Assembly (NCBI GenBank): GCA_965214945.1
Contig: OZ244029.1
Coordinates: 2,046,001-2,110,000 of the forward strand
DNA from: JAAXHB01 sp965214945
Lineage (GTDB): Bacteria; Actinomycetota; Acidimicrobiia; Acidimicrobiales; Aldehydirespiratoraceae
Reading direction: 5' to 3'
Length of the DNA stretch: 64,000 bases
The notes below the pieces were generated by a model that worked only from the letters and a program-made list of their open reading frames with translations, searched no databases and was not told where the DNA came from. The translations under genes and the position numbers were made by a program. Below are positions 1 through 8,545 of this stretch, piece after piece (the stretch's first letter is position 1; the number at the start of each line of letters is the position of its first letter).

Positions 1-2
1 CA

Positions 3-428
3 GCGTGGTCGCACACATTCGACGCCGTGAGCGGCGTCTTCCGCGCCGCCTCGGACTCCGACGCCTCGGCGTCGGAGTCCGAGCAGCCGTGGTGGCGCGA
101 GAGCTGGGCCCGGGCTTGGGACGAGGGACGCGCCCTCAAAGCCGCCCGAAGGCATCGCATGAGCGCGAAGCTCCGCGAGGAGATCGACGTGCTGCGCCGC
201 AGTGGAACGCCCTTTTTGGTGGTGGAGCCCGACCCCGATGCAGCAGAGATGTTGGATTCGGGTGAGGCTGATGCCGTGAACGGCGCTGATCGTCCGGACT
301 TGCGCGCGTCGATCGCCATGAGCGCGTTGGAGATCACCCGCCAACAGCTCCGCAAGGGCCAAGGCGCTCTGATGGCGGCGTTGTTGCACCGTGCCGCGGC
401 TGCGCCTGCCGCGGCTGCGGCGAGCTGA
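3..428 (+). CDS. C-terminal part of a probable patatin-like phospholipase (5' truncated by window)
   Basis: The reading frame is open to the left edge, so this is the tail of a longer protein; a GTG at 27 is the first possible start inside the window but need not be used. About 140 residues are visible. The central stretch (a basic helix, then GTPFLVVEPDPDAAEML) resembles the C-terminal end of actinobacterial patatin/RssA-like proteins, where a VVxPD strand follows the catalytic region. The catalytic Ser and Asp would lie upstream, outside the window. The protein ends in an Ala-rich tail. It stops 20 bp before hemE. The family call is inference from a weakly conserved tail. Confidence 0.45.
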   Translation, partial: AWSHTFDAVSGVFRAASDSDASASESEQPWWRESWARAWDEGRALKAARRHRMSAKLREEIDVLRRSGTPFLVVEPDPDAAEMLDSGEADAVNGADRPDLRASIAMSALEITRQQLRKGQGALMAALLHRAAAAPAAAAAS

Positions 429-448
429 CGATCGCGCCGCGGGGCCCG

Positions 449-1498
449 GTGAGCCCGGGACGCTTCGACGGCAGCGACTTCGTACGAGCCTGCCGCGGCC
501 AGCCGCATGAGCGCGTGCCGGTGTGGTTCATGCGCCAGGCTGGGCGCTCGTTACCGGAGTACCGAGCTGTGAGGGGCGATGGGTCGATACTTGACGCCAT
601 CGCCGATCCCGACAGGGCTGTGGAGATCACGCTGCAGCCGATCAGGCGCTACGGAGTGGACGCAGCCATCCTCTACAGCGACATTGTCGTGCCCGTGCAC
701 GCTGTCGGCTTCGGCGTCGAGGTGGTTCCCGGCGTCGGGCCCACCGTGGAGCACCCCTTCTCAGGGCCCGCTGATCTGAGCCGTTTGCGCCGTCTCGATC
801 CCGAAGCGGACACGCCGTATGTGCTCGAGACTGTGCGGCGCCTGACAAAGGTGCTCGACGTGCCCTTGATCGGCTTCGCCGGAGCGCCGTTCACCGTGGC
901 GTCGTACTTGGTGGAAGGCGGCCCATCACGCAACCAGGCACGCACCAAAGCGCTGATGGCCAGCGAAGAGCGGCTCTGGCACAGGCTGATGGGCCGCCTT
1001 GCCGACCTCGCGATTGCCTCGCTGCTATCGCAAGTGGAGGCCGGTGTTTCCGCCGTGCAGCTCTTCGACAGCTGGGCCGGGTCGCTGTCGCCTGGGATGT
1101 ACCGGCGCTTCGTGGCGCCTCACTCGGCGAGGGTGCTCCACGCGGTCGGCGACACGGGCGTTCCGCGCATCCACTTCGGTGTGGGCGCGGGAGAGTTGCT
1201 CGACCAGATGGGACGGTGCGGAGCGGAGGTCTTGGGCGTGGACTTCCGTGTGCCTCTAGACGCGGCCCGCCAACGGACAGGCCCGGGCCGCGCTTTGCAG
1301 GGCAACCTCGACCCGGCTCTGATACTTGCCGGCCCCGAAGTTGCCTGCGAGGGAGCGCGGGCCGTGCTGGAGGCGAACGGAGGCCATCCCGGCCACGTGT
1401 TCAATCTCGGCCACGGGGTTCTGCCGGCCAGCGACCCCGACGTGCTGGCCCGGGTGGTCGAGGTGGTGCACAGCGAGGGCACGGTCCGCAGCGCGTGA
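449..1498 (+). CDS. hemE: Uroporphyrinogen III decarboxylase
   Basis: HemE removes four carboxylates from uroporphyrinogen III to give coproporphyrinogen III in heme synthesis, in the cytosol and without a cofactor. The protein is 349 residues, normal for the family. The signature RQAGRSLPEYR lies at residues 29-39, the catalytic Asp of YSDI is at about residue 78, and the later HFGVGAGELL and GNLDP motifs are present. The GTG start at 449 gives the usual short N-terminus before PVWFMRQAGR. hemY follows after 22 bp, as in other Actinomycetota, and the pair probably shares a transcript with the genes down to 8513. Confidence 0.97.
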   Translation: MSPGRFDGSDFVRACRGQPHERVPVWFMRQAGRSLPEYRAVRGDGSILDAIADPDRAVEITLQPIRRYGVDAAILYSDIVVPVHAVGFGVEVVPGVGPTVEHPFSGPADLSRLRRLDPEADTPYVLETVRRLTKVLDVPLIGFAGAPFTVASYLVEGGPSRNQARTKALMASEERLWHRLMGRLADLAIASLLSQVEAGVSAVQLFDSWAGSLSPGMYRRFVAPHSARVLHAVGDTGVPRIHFGVGAGELLDQMGRCGAEVLGVDFRVPLDAARQRTGPGRALQGNLDPALILAGPEVACEGARAVLEANGGHPGHVFNLGHGVLPASDPDVLARVVEVVHSEGTVRSA

Positions 1499-1520
1499 AG
1501 GTGATTCGCTCGGCGGCACC

Positions 1521-2972
1521 GTGAATACCGCCATAGCAGTGGTCGGCGGAGGCATAACCGGCCTGAGCGCAGCGCACGAACTGCGGCGTGCGGGCGCCGA
1601 ATTCGTGCTCCTGGAAGCGCGAGACCGCCTAGGCGGCAAGATCAAGGGCGCCGCGGTCGGCGGCGTCACCGTGGACGCCGGCCCTGATGGGTTTCTCGTT
1701 CGCGACCGCGACGTGATCGACCTCTGCTGTGAACTCGGGCTTGAGCGCCAGATCGTGTCACCGGTAGAAAGCCGCGCCTTCGTATGCGCCGACGGCGTGC
1801 TGAAGCCGCTGCCCGAGAAGTCTCTGCTGGGTGCTCCGTACGATGTTGAGTCGGCGGCCCACTCGGGCGTCTTGTCAGCCGCGGGGCTGGCAGAGCTGCG
1901 TAGCAGTCTGAAGCGGGACGCACCTGCGCTGGACGGTGACAGCTCTCTGGGAGCGGTGCTGCGCCCGCGCATCGGCGATGAGACGTTCGAACGCCTGGTA
2001 GATCCCCTCCTGGGTGCGGTCAACGCCGGATCCGCCGACGTCATGAGCGCCGAAGCCTGCGCTCCGGCTCTCTACGACGCCGCCCGACCCGGAGGCCCGT
2101 TCGGCGAAGCGCTGCGCAACGCTGTGCGACAGCGGCCGTCTGAGCGAACACCCGGCTACGGGCCGCCTGCGGTGTTCGGCGGCCTGCGCGGCGGCATCAC
2201 GCGCATCGTTGATGCGCTAGCCGAAAAACTCGGTAACGCTGTGCGGCTCCGCTTTCCTGTGCTGGCACTTGACCGGGCTCGGCCGGGGCAGTCCACGCGC
2301 TGGACGCTGCAGACGCCCCAAGGCTCGGTCACCGCGGACGCGGTGATCCTGACGACGCCCGCTTGGGTCACCGCCAGGCTGCTCGAGACGCACAGCTCGC
2401 AAGCCGCCGCGATCTTCAGCGGTATCTCCTACGCCGACGTGGCGATCGTCGCACTCGTCTTTGACAGCGCTCACATCGTCCGGCCGCTCAACGGCAGCGG
2501 GTTCGTCGTGCCACGCGGTCAGGGCCTGCTCACCACCGCATGCTCTTGGGCGTCCGCGAAGTGGGAGCACTTGCGCGCACCGGGCCGCGCGCTGCTGCGA
2601 GTGTCTGCGGGCCGCGTTGACGACCACACCTGGCTCGACCTCGACGATCGGCAACTGGTGTTGGCTCTTGTCGACGAACTCAGCGAACTCGGTGTTGTCG
2701 GCGGCGGCGCAGCGCAGGCGCATGTCACCCGATGGCCGCGCTCGCTGCCGCAGTACCGACCCGGACACCTCCAGCGCATCGCCGGCGCGGAGTCCTGCCT
2801 GTCGACGGACACGCACGGGCTGTTCACAGCGGGCGCGGCGATGCGCGGTCTAGGATTGCCCGCTTGCGTCCGCCAAGGCCGCTCCGCAGCCGCAAAAGCA
2901 CTCGCCGCCGTCACCGAGAGCCGGTCCGGCGCACACGGACGGGATGGTGCTGTGAGAGTGAACGGAGGCTGA
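1521..2972 (+). CDS. hemY: Coproporphyrinogen III/protoporphyrinogen oxidase, HemY type
   Basis: An FAD-dependent oxidase of about 483 residues that aromatises the porphyrinogen ring. In Actinomycetota this family usually works on coproporphyrinogen III (CgoX). The N-terminus carries the dinucleotide-binding GGGITG at residues 9-14 and the ARDRLGGK motif after it. The C-terminus has the LFTAGAAMRGLGLPACVRQG region that closes over the FAD. The frame is open upstream into hemE, but GTG at 1521 places the GxGxxG at the expected distance from the N-terminus. No hemQ/chdC or hemH follows, so the last heme steps must be encoded elsewhere. Confidence 0.93.
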   Translation: MNTAIAVVGGGITGLSAAHELRRAGAEFVLLEARDRLGGKIKGAAVGGVTVDAGPDGFLVRDRDVIDLCCELGLERQIVSPVESRAFVCADGVLKPLPEKSLLGAPYDVESAAHSGVLSAAGLAELRSSLKRDAPALDGDSSLGAVLRPRIGDETFERLVDPLLGAVNAGSADVMSAEACAPALYDAARPGGPFGEALRNAVRQRPSERTPGYGPPAVFGGLRGGITRIVDALAEKLGNAVRLRFPVLALDRARPGQSTRWTLQTPQGSVTADAVILTTPAWVTARLLETHSSQAAAIFSGISYADVAIVALVFDSAHIVRPLNGSGFVVPRGQGLLTTACSWASAKWEHLRAPGRALLRVSAGRVDDHTWLDLDDRQLVLALVDELSELGVVGGGAAQAHVTRWPRSLPQYRPGHLQRIAGAESCLSTDTHGLFTAGAAMRGLGLPACVRQGRSAAAKALAAVTESRSGAHGRDGAVRVNGG

Positions 2973-2975
2973 GAG

Positions 2976-3671
2976 TTGTCAGAGAGAGCGACCGCAGATT
3001 CCGTTGCCGAGCCCGCTCGGCCCGACGCGTCCGGTCCGGTGCTGGCGCCGCTGGTGGCCTTTGACGTCGGCCCCACACAGGAGCTGGCCCAAGTCGCCCT
3101 TTCGGTGGGCATCGCCCACCCAGACGAACTCCCACGAGGCGAAAGCCATCTGAGGGTGCGCCGAACTTTCTGCTTCATCGACCTCAGCGGGTTCACCGTC
3201 TACACACGCGAGCACGGCCCGCACGCCGCGGTGACGCTGCTGACCGATTTTCGCCGCGTCACTCGCAGCGTCGCCGCCAAGCGCGGGGTGCGGTTGGCTA
3301 AGTGGCTGGGCGACGGCGCCATGCTGGTGGCAGCACAGGCCGCGCCGGCAATAGCGCTCGGCGCGCATCTGATCGACCATTTCTCCACAGGCGATGAGGT
3401 GAAGCTGCGGGTGGGCGCCGCGACCGGCGAGGCGCTCCTGTTCGAGGGCGACGACTACATCGGCGAACCGGTGAACCTGGCAGCCAAACTCTGCGCATCC
3501 GCTGAGGGTGGACAGATGTTCGCCGTGGTCGACGAGCTGGATCTGCCTGACTGGGTGCGGCTCGTCGGCAAGGTCACAGTTGACGTCCGGGGCGTGGGCC
3601 GCATCGGCGGCGTCAGCCTGCTGCAACCCGCCCGGCTCGTGAAGGACCGCGAGGATCCCGCACAGCGGTGA
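2976..3671 (+). CDS. Class III nucleotide cyclase-domain protein
   Basis: 231 residues with an adenylate/guanylate cyclase homology domain over roughly residues 60-190. Both metal-binding Asp positions can be seen, in FIDLSGFT and KWLGDGAML, and the Asn of the VNLAA motif is present. The transition-state Arg of that motif (normally NLAAR) is Lys here, so catalytic activity is uncertain. No transmembrane or other sensory domain is visible, only a short N-terminal extension. The TTG start is supported by GGAGG seven bases upstream, inside the end of hemY. lnt overlaps its stop codon. It could make cAMP or be a degenerate regulator. Confidence 0.8.
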   Translation: MSERATADSVAEPARPDASGPVLAPLVAFDVGPTQELAQVALSVGIAHPDELPRGESHLRVRRTFCFIDLSGFTVYTREHGPHAAVTLLTDFRRVTRSVAAKRGVRLAKWLGDGAMLVAAQAAPAIALGAHLIDHFSTGDEVKLRVGAATGEALLFEGDDYIGEPVNLAAKLCASAEGGQMFAVVDELDLPDWVRLVGKVTVDVRGVGRIGGVSLLQPARLVKDREDPAQR

Positions 3672-5256
3672 GACGCGGCAGGCTGATGACGGCGAGAACT
3701 GCCAGAGGCGGCAAACGCAAAGGGTCGAGCAGCCGAGGCGAGCGCGCCTCATTTCTGCGCCGTGGCCCTGCCTGGACACGGGCCGTGCTCGCTGGCCTGC
3801 TGATGGCGGCGTCGGTGCCTCCGTGGGGCTGGTGGCCGCTGGGATTCGTCGGCATGGCCCTGTGGGCGGAGGTGCTGGCGGAACCAAGCCGCTCGCTAAG
3901 GGCGGCCTTGTCGGCTCTGGTGGCTGCAGCGTGGCTGGCACCCTCCACGGTGTGGATGATCGATCTCAGTGCACCGGGATGGGTCTGTGCCGTCGCGGGG
4001 TTCGCCGCCATGCACGCCCTGGCGGGGGCAGCGGTCCCCGAGGACCGTCGCCGCTGGGCGGCGTTCCCCGCCGTCTTCACGCTGGCCGAGGCGCTGCGTT
4101 GGTATTGGCCATTCGGCGGTGTCCCGCTGGCGACAATGGCAATGGCGCAGGTGTCGGGACCTCTGGCCGTCACCGCCCGCCTCGGCGGTGATCTGCTGCT
4201 GTCGGGCCTTACAGCCGTCGTCGGGGTGACGCTCGCGGCGGTTGCAGCGCTGCGCCCCAAGCCGGTTCTGATCGGCGCGGCGTTGATCGCCGTCGTCGGC
4301 TTTGCGGCAAGCCAGTCGCCGCGCTCAAGTGCCGCAGCCGACAGGGTGCTACAAGTGGCCGCTGTGCAGGGCGGCGGTCCTCAGAACACGCGGGCGGATA
4401 TCTGCGAGACGCGCGGTGTGTTCGAACGCCATCTCCAGGCCACGACCGCCCAGGTGACAGGCGATGTCGACCTGATCGTCTGGCCTGAAGACGTGGTGCA
4501 TCTCAGCCCTCCCAGCGCGGCAGCCCCCGCTCGCTGCGGAGACCAGACCACGCTGACTGCGACGGAGGCCGGCTCCCGCCTGTCGGATCTGGCCAACGAG
4601 AAAGAGGCGGTCTTGGTGGCGGGCTTCTTCGAGCGCTCCCCGACGGCAGATCGAATCTCAACTACGTGCGCGCCTACGACACCAACGGCAGCGCCACCGA
4701 CGAATACCACAAGCGCCAGCTCGTGCCGTTTGGCGAGTACGTCCCGCTTAGATCTCTGGTGGAGCGCTTCAGCGACGAACTCCCTGGTCGGGATGTCCGG
4801 CGTGGTCCGTCCACCGCGCCCGCCACGCTGGACACTCCGATCGGGCCGCTCGGCGTGTCCATCTCGTGGGAGGTGTTCTTCGGGCACCGCGCCCGAAGCG
4901 CTGTCGGCGACGGCGACGGCGTGATACTGCTGAACCCGACCAACGGATCCAGCTACTGGCTCACCGTCGTGCAGTCCCAGCAGATCGCCTCCAGCAGGCT
5001 AAGGGCCATTGAGACAGGCCGCTGGGTGGTTCAAGCCTCCCCTACCGGCTTCAGTGCCGTGATCGACCCTGCCGGAAAGGTCGTCGAGCGCTCCGGTGTC
5101 TCTGAGACCCGGGTGATCCGAGCCGCCGTAGAGCCCCGCCGCGGCGATACGCTCGCCGTTCGATTAGGGGTCTGGCCGGTTGTGGCGGTCGCAGTGTTGG
5201 CACTGGCCCAAGCATTGGGAGCAGGTCGACGGCTCACAGGACGGAGGCCGCGGTGA
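3668..5256 (+). pseudogene. lnt: Apolipoprotein N-acyltransferase, split by a one-base frameshift
   Basis: Lnt adds the third acyl chain to lipoproteins at the outer face of the inner membrane. The first part (3668 to about 4640) encodes several hydrophobic segments and the start of the nitrilase-like domain, with the catalytic Glu in VWPEDVVH. The second part, one frame over, holds the catalytic Lys in YHKRQLVPFGEYVP and the rest of the domain. The frame change falls at the four-C run 4638-4641; one extra C would restore FERSPDGRSNLNYVRAYD. The position of the nucleophilic Cys reads SISWEVFF, so Cys is replaced by Ser. A sequencing error, a real pseudogene or two pieces are all possible. It overlaps both neighbours by 4 bp, which argues for an operon gene. 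Confidence 0.85.
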
Positions 5257-6626
5257 CAACACAGAGGCCTCAGCCCGATTCTGGCGGCCGCCCTCGATCG
5301 GGCCCGCTTCGCATCGCCATGCTGTCGTATCGCAGCAAGCCTCACGTGGGCGGTCAGGGCGTCTACGTGAGCCGGCTGTCGGCCGCACTGGTCGACTTGG
5401 GCCATCAGGTGACCGTGCTCAGCGGGCCGCCGTACACGCGCCTCGACCCGCGGGTGCCTTTGGTGAAACTCGGCGGGCTCGACCTTTGGGCGCCACCCCA
5501 TCCGATGCGCAAGGCCAGGGCGTGGGAGTTCAAGACCTGGGTGGACGTCGCGGAGCATGTCTCGTTCGTGACCGGCAACTTCAGCGAGCCGATGGCGTTC
5601 AGCCTGCGGGCGTGGCGCTTCCTGCGCGGCCGCCGCACCGATTTCGATATCGTCCACGACAACCAGACGCTCGGCTGGGGAATCCTGGCGCTGCTGCGAG
5701 ACGGATGGCCTCTGCTGGAAACAATCCACCATCCCATCACCGTGGACCGCCGTCTGGAGCTGATCCACGCCCGCACCCTGCGAGAGCAGATCGGCAAACG
5801 CCGATGGTACGCGTTTACCAAGATGCAGACGCGGGTCGCCCGCCGGCTACCACGGGTGCTGACAGTGTCCGAATCGTCTAAGGACGACATCAGCCGCGAT
5901 CACGGCGTGCCACTAGAGCGCATCCACGTGGTGCCCGTGGGTGTCGACCCCGAGACGTTCGCGCCGATGCCGTCGGTGGCCCGCAAGACGGGCAGGCTGG
6001 TGACCACCGCCAGCGCGGACGTGACCATGAAGGGGCTCAGCTACTTGCTGGAGGCCCTCGCCAAGCTGCGAACCGAGCGCCATGTAGAGCTGACGGTAAT
6101 CGGCGCCGCGAAGCCCGACTCTCCGGCCAGCCGCGTGATCACCGACCTGGCGCTCGAAGACGCCGTGACGTTCGTGTCTGGAGTGTCCAGCCGCCGCATC
6201 GTGGAGATCTACGCAGAGTCCGAGCTGGCCGTGGTGCCGTCGCTGTATGAGGGCTTCTCACTTCCCGCTATTGAGGCGATGTCGTGCGGCGTGCCGGTGG
6301 TAGCCACCACCGGCGGCGCTCTGCCGGAAGTGACCGGCGCTCACGGCGAGACTTGCTACTCGACCGAGCCGGGCGACTCCGAGGCTCTAGCCGCCGTGAT
6401 CCGCGTCGCGCTCGACGACCCTGCGGGACGGGCCCGAGTGGGCGCGGCCGGGCGTCGGCGGGTGATCGACAAATGGTCTTGGCACAACACCGCGGCGAGC
6501 ACCGTCGAGCAGTACCGGGCCGTGCTGGACTCCGAGCCCGGGCTCGCGCCGCCGGCCGCGACGCGGCTCGCCTCGGCTGCCGCAGCCGCCCGGGGCCAGC
6601 TGAGCCGATGGGGTCGGCGATGCTGA
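5253..6626 (+). CDS. GT4 family glycosyltransferase
   Basis: A 457-residue retaining glycosyltransferase of the GT-B fold. The N-terminal domain begins with a beta strand (LRIAMLSYRSKPHVGGQGVYV) holding the glycine-rich acceptor-side loop. The C-terminal domain has the GT4 E-x7-E signature in PSLYEGFSLPAIEAM, which binds the nucleotide-sugar donor. The GTG start overlaps the lnt stop. The following methyltransferase and six-hairpin-fold genes are also overlapping, which suggests a shared glycan or glycolipid product, perhaps like the methylated polysaccharide loci of mycobacteria. That link is inference; the substrate cannot be read from sequence. Confidence 0.9.
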   Translation: MTTQRPQPDSGGRPRSGPLRIAMLSYRSKPHVGGQGVYVSRLSAALVDLGHQVTVLSGPPYTRLDPRVPLVKLGGLDLWAPPHPMRKARAWEFKTWVDVAEHVSFVTGNFSEPMAFSLRAWRFLRGRRTDFDIVHDNQTLGWGILALLRDGWPLLETIHHPITVDRRLELIHARTLREQIGKRRWYAFTKMQTRVARRLPRVLTVSESSKDDISRDHGVPLERIHVVPVGVDPETFAPMPSVARKTGRLVTTASADVTMKGLSYLLEALAKLRTERHVELTVIGAAKPDSPASRVITDLALEDAVTFVSGVSSRRIVEIYAESELAVVPSLYEGFSLPAIEAMSCGVPVVATTGGALPEVTGAHGETCYSTEPGDSEALAAVIRVALDDPAGRARVGAAGRRRVIDKWSWHNTAASTVEQYRAVLDSEPGLAPPAATRLASAAAAARGQLSRWGRRC

Positions 6627-7396
6627 CAGTGGACTACGGCCTGCTGGGCCTGGCCCGCGGCGAACGGCTGCTCGATCTGGGCTGCGGGTTCGGACGCCAT
6701 TCTTATGAGGCGCTGCTGCGCGGCGCCGAGGTGGTCGCTTGCGACATGGCCAGGCCCGAGGTGGAGCGAGTACGCGACCTAGCGGGGCTGATGATGACCG
6801 AGGGCGAGATCGGTGCTGGGGCGCTCGCAGCTGCGGCCCAGGGCGACGCGGTGAGGCTGCCGTTCGATGACGCCTCATTTCACAGGGTGATCGCGTCAGA
6901 GGTGCTGGAGCACGTGCCCGACGACAAGACTGCCTTCGCGGAGCTGGCGCGAGTGCTGCGGCCGGGAGGGCGGCTGGCCGTAACCGTTCCCGCGTGGCTG
7001 CCCGAGACGGTCTGCTGGAGACTCTCGAGCCAATATCACGCTCCGGCAGCTCCGGGCGGCCATGTGCGGATCTACCGGCGGCGCGATGTGAATGCCAGGC
7101 TCGTCTCGGCAGGTCTGCGGCCCGGCCGCCGGCACCGGGCGCATGCTCTGCACACCCCCTACTGGTGGCTGCGCTGTGTCGTCGGTCCCAACCGCGAGAT
7201 CGGCGAGAGCCGTTGTGTGCGTGCCTACCACAGGCTGCTTGAGTGGGACATCGTGAAGCGACCGGCACTCACTGCCGGGTTGGAGAGGCTGCTCAACCCG
7301 GTGCTAGGCAAGAGCCTCGTGGTGTATGCCGACAAGCCGCTCGCCACGGCGCGGGTCCTCCAGCAGCGCCCAGAAGAGGCCGCCCGTGCTGCCTGA
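6620..7396 (+). CDS. SAM-dependent methyltransferase (Methyltransf_11 type)
   Basis: About 258 residues. Motif I is LLDLGCGFGRHS near residue 18, the acidic end of strand 2 is VVACDMARPE, and SEVLEHVPDD plus the LRPGGRLAVTVP motif follow, as in class I methyltransferases. ATG 6620 overlaps the stop of the glycosyltransferase; ATG 6608 is an in-frame alternative. The frame is open far upstream only because of codon bias. Its position between a glycosyltransferase and a putative carbohydrate- or lipid-handling protein suggests it methylates a sugar or lipid intermediate. The substrate is unknown. Confidence 0.88.
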   Translation: MLTVDYGLLGLARGERLLDLGCGFGRHSYEALLRGAEVVACDMARPEVERVRDLAGLMMTEGEIGAGALAAAAQGDAVRLPFDDASFHRVIASEVLEHVPDDKTAFAELARVLRPGGRLAVTVPAWLPETVCWRLSSQYHAPAAPGGHVRIYRRRDVNARLVSAGLRPGRRHRAHALHTPYWWLRCVVGPNREIGESRCVRAYHRLLEWDIVKRPALTAGLERLLNPVLGKSLVVYADKPLATARVLQQRPEEAARAA

Positions 7397-8513
7397 TCAG
7401 CACTTGGCCAGATCCGGTCGCAGGGCTTTCACGAGGCGCACAGTCGGCAGCCCAGCAGCAGCGCACGCACTCGCGCCGGCGGAAGTGAGCGTCACCGCGG
7501 ACTCCATCGTGGCCTGCCAGCTCCCGAGCGGCATGATCTGCTGGTTCGAGGGCGGACACGCCGACCCGTGGAACCACACCGAGGCGGCAATGGCGCTAGC
7601 GGCCGCGGGCCGGCGGGCCGAGGCTGACGCCGCGTTTCAGTGGCTGGCCGACGCGCAGCGTGCAGACGGCTCATGGCACCAGTACTACACCGCGTTGGGT
7701 GTGGAGCAGGACAAGCTTGACGCCAACGTCATCGCGTACCCGGCCACGGGCGTCTGGCACCATTGGCTGCGCTTCCGCGACCCCGGGTTCCTTGAGGACA
7801 TGTGGCCGGTTGTGTCGGCAGCTCTCGATTTCGTGCTCGGTCTGCAAACCTCCGGTGGCGAAGTCCTCTGGGCTCGCCACGCCGACGGCACGCCTTGGCC
7901 CTATGCGCTGCTGACCGGCTCGTCGTCGATCAGCCACAGCCTGCGCTGCGGACTGGCCATGGCCCGACGAGTGGGTGCCGAGAAGCCCGGTTGGGAGCTG
8001 TCTCTGGCGCGACTCGTTCACGCCATCCGATACCGGCGCCGAGAGGCGTTCTCTCCCAGGGACCGCTGGGCTATGGACTGGTACTATCCGGTGCTCACCG
8101 GCGTGCTGCGCGGCTCCGAAGCCCGCTCAGCGCTGAAGGCCTGTATCGATGATTTCGTGCTGGACGGTGAGGGCGTGCGTTGCGTGCGCGACAAAGACTG
8201 GGTCACTACCGCGGAGACCGCCGAGTGCGCTATGGCGTTCTTAGCCGCTGGCGACCGCGGCACCGCCGAGGCGCTGCTGTCTTGGACTGCGCGCCTGCGC
8301 GCTGCTGACGGCCGCTACTACACGGGGCGTGCTTTCCCAGATCAGGTGATCTTCCCGGCAGGCGAGCGCACAACATATTCTGCGGCGGCAGTGCTGCTTG
8401 CTTCTGACGCTTTCGCAGGCACCACCCGAGCCTCACGGCTGTTCGCCGACCACGATTTCTTGCCCGCGGCTCTGAACATCCGCCCCGAACCTGTAGACGA
8501 CAGTGTCTTCTAA
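7386..8513 (+). CDS. Alpha/alpha-barrel protein (prenyltransferase/squalene-cyclase or six-hairpin glycosidase-like)
   Basis: About 375 residues. The GTG start at 7386 overlaps the methyltransferase stop. The sequence shows repeated helical hairpins with QW-like or glycosidase-like elements: FEGGHADPWNHTEAAMAL, WLADAQRADGSWHQYY, an Asp/Tyr-rich DRWAMDWYYPVLTG and TTAETAECAMAFLAAGD. Such proteins are often annotated as prenyltransferase/squalene oxidase repeat proteins, but the DxxH/E pattern also suits an (alpha/alpha)6 glycoside hydrolase. It is the last gene of the long (+) operon and converges on glcF with only 32 bp between. A role in the same glycan pathway as the GT4 and methyltransferase is inference. 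Confidence 0.7.
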   Translation: MLPDQHLARSGRRAFTRRTVGSPAAAHALAPAEVSVTADSIVACQLPSGMICWFEGGHADPWNHTEAAMALAAAGRRAEADAAFQWLADAQRADGSWHQYYTALGVEQDKLDANVIAYPATGVWHHWLRFRDPGFLEDMWPVVSAALDFVLGLQTSGGEVLWARHADGTPWPYALLTGSSSISHSLRCGLAMARRVGAEKPGWELSLARLVHAIRYRRREAFSPRDRWAMDWYYPVLTGVLRGSEARSALKACIDDFVLDGEGVRCVRDKDWVTTAETAECAMAFLAAGDRGTAEALLSWTARLRAADGRYYTGRAFPDQVIFPAGERTTYSAAAVLLASDAFAGTTRASRLFADHDFLPAALNIRPEPVDDSVF

Positions 8514-8545
8514 GCCCGAGCCCCGTTGCCGTTAGTCGCCGGTCG

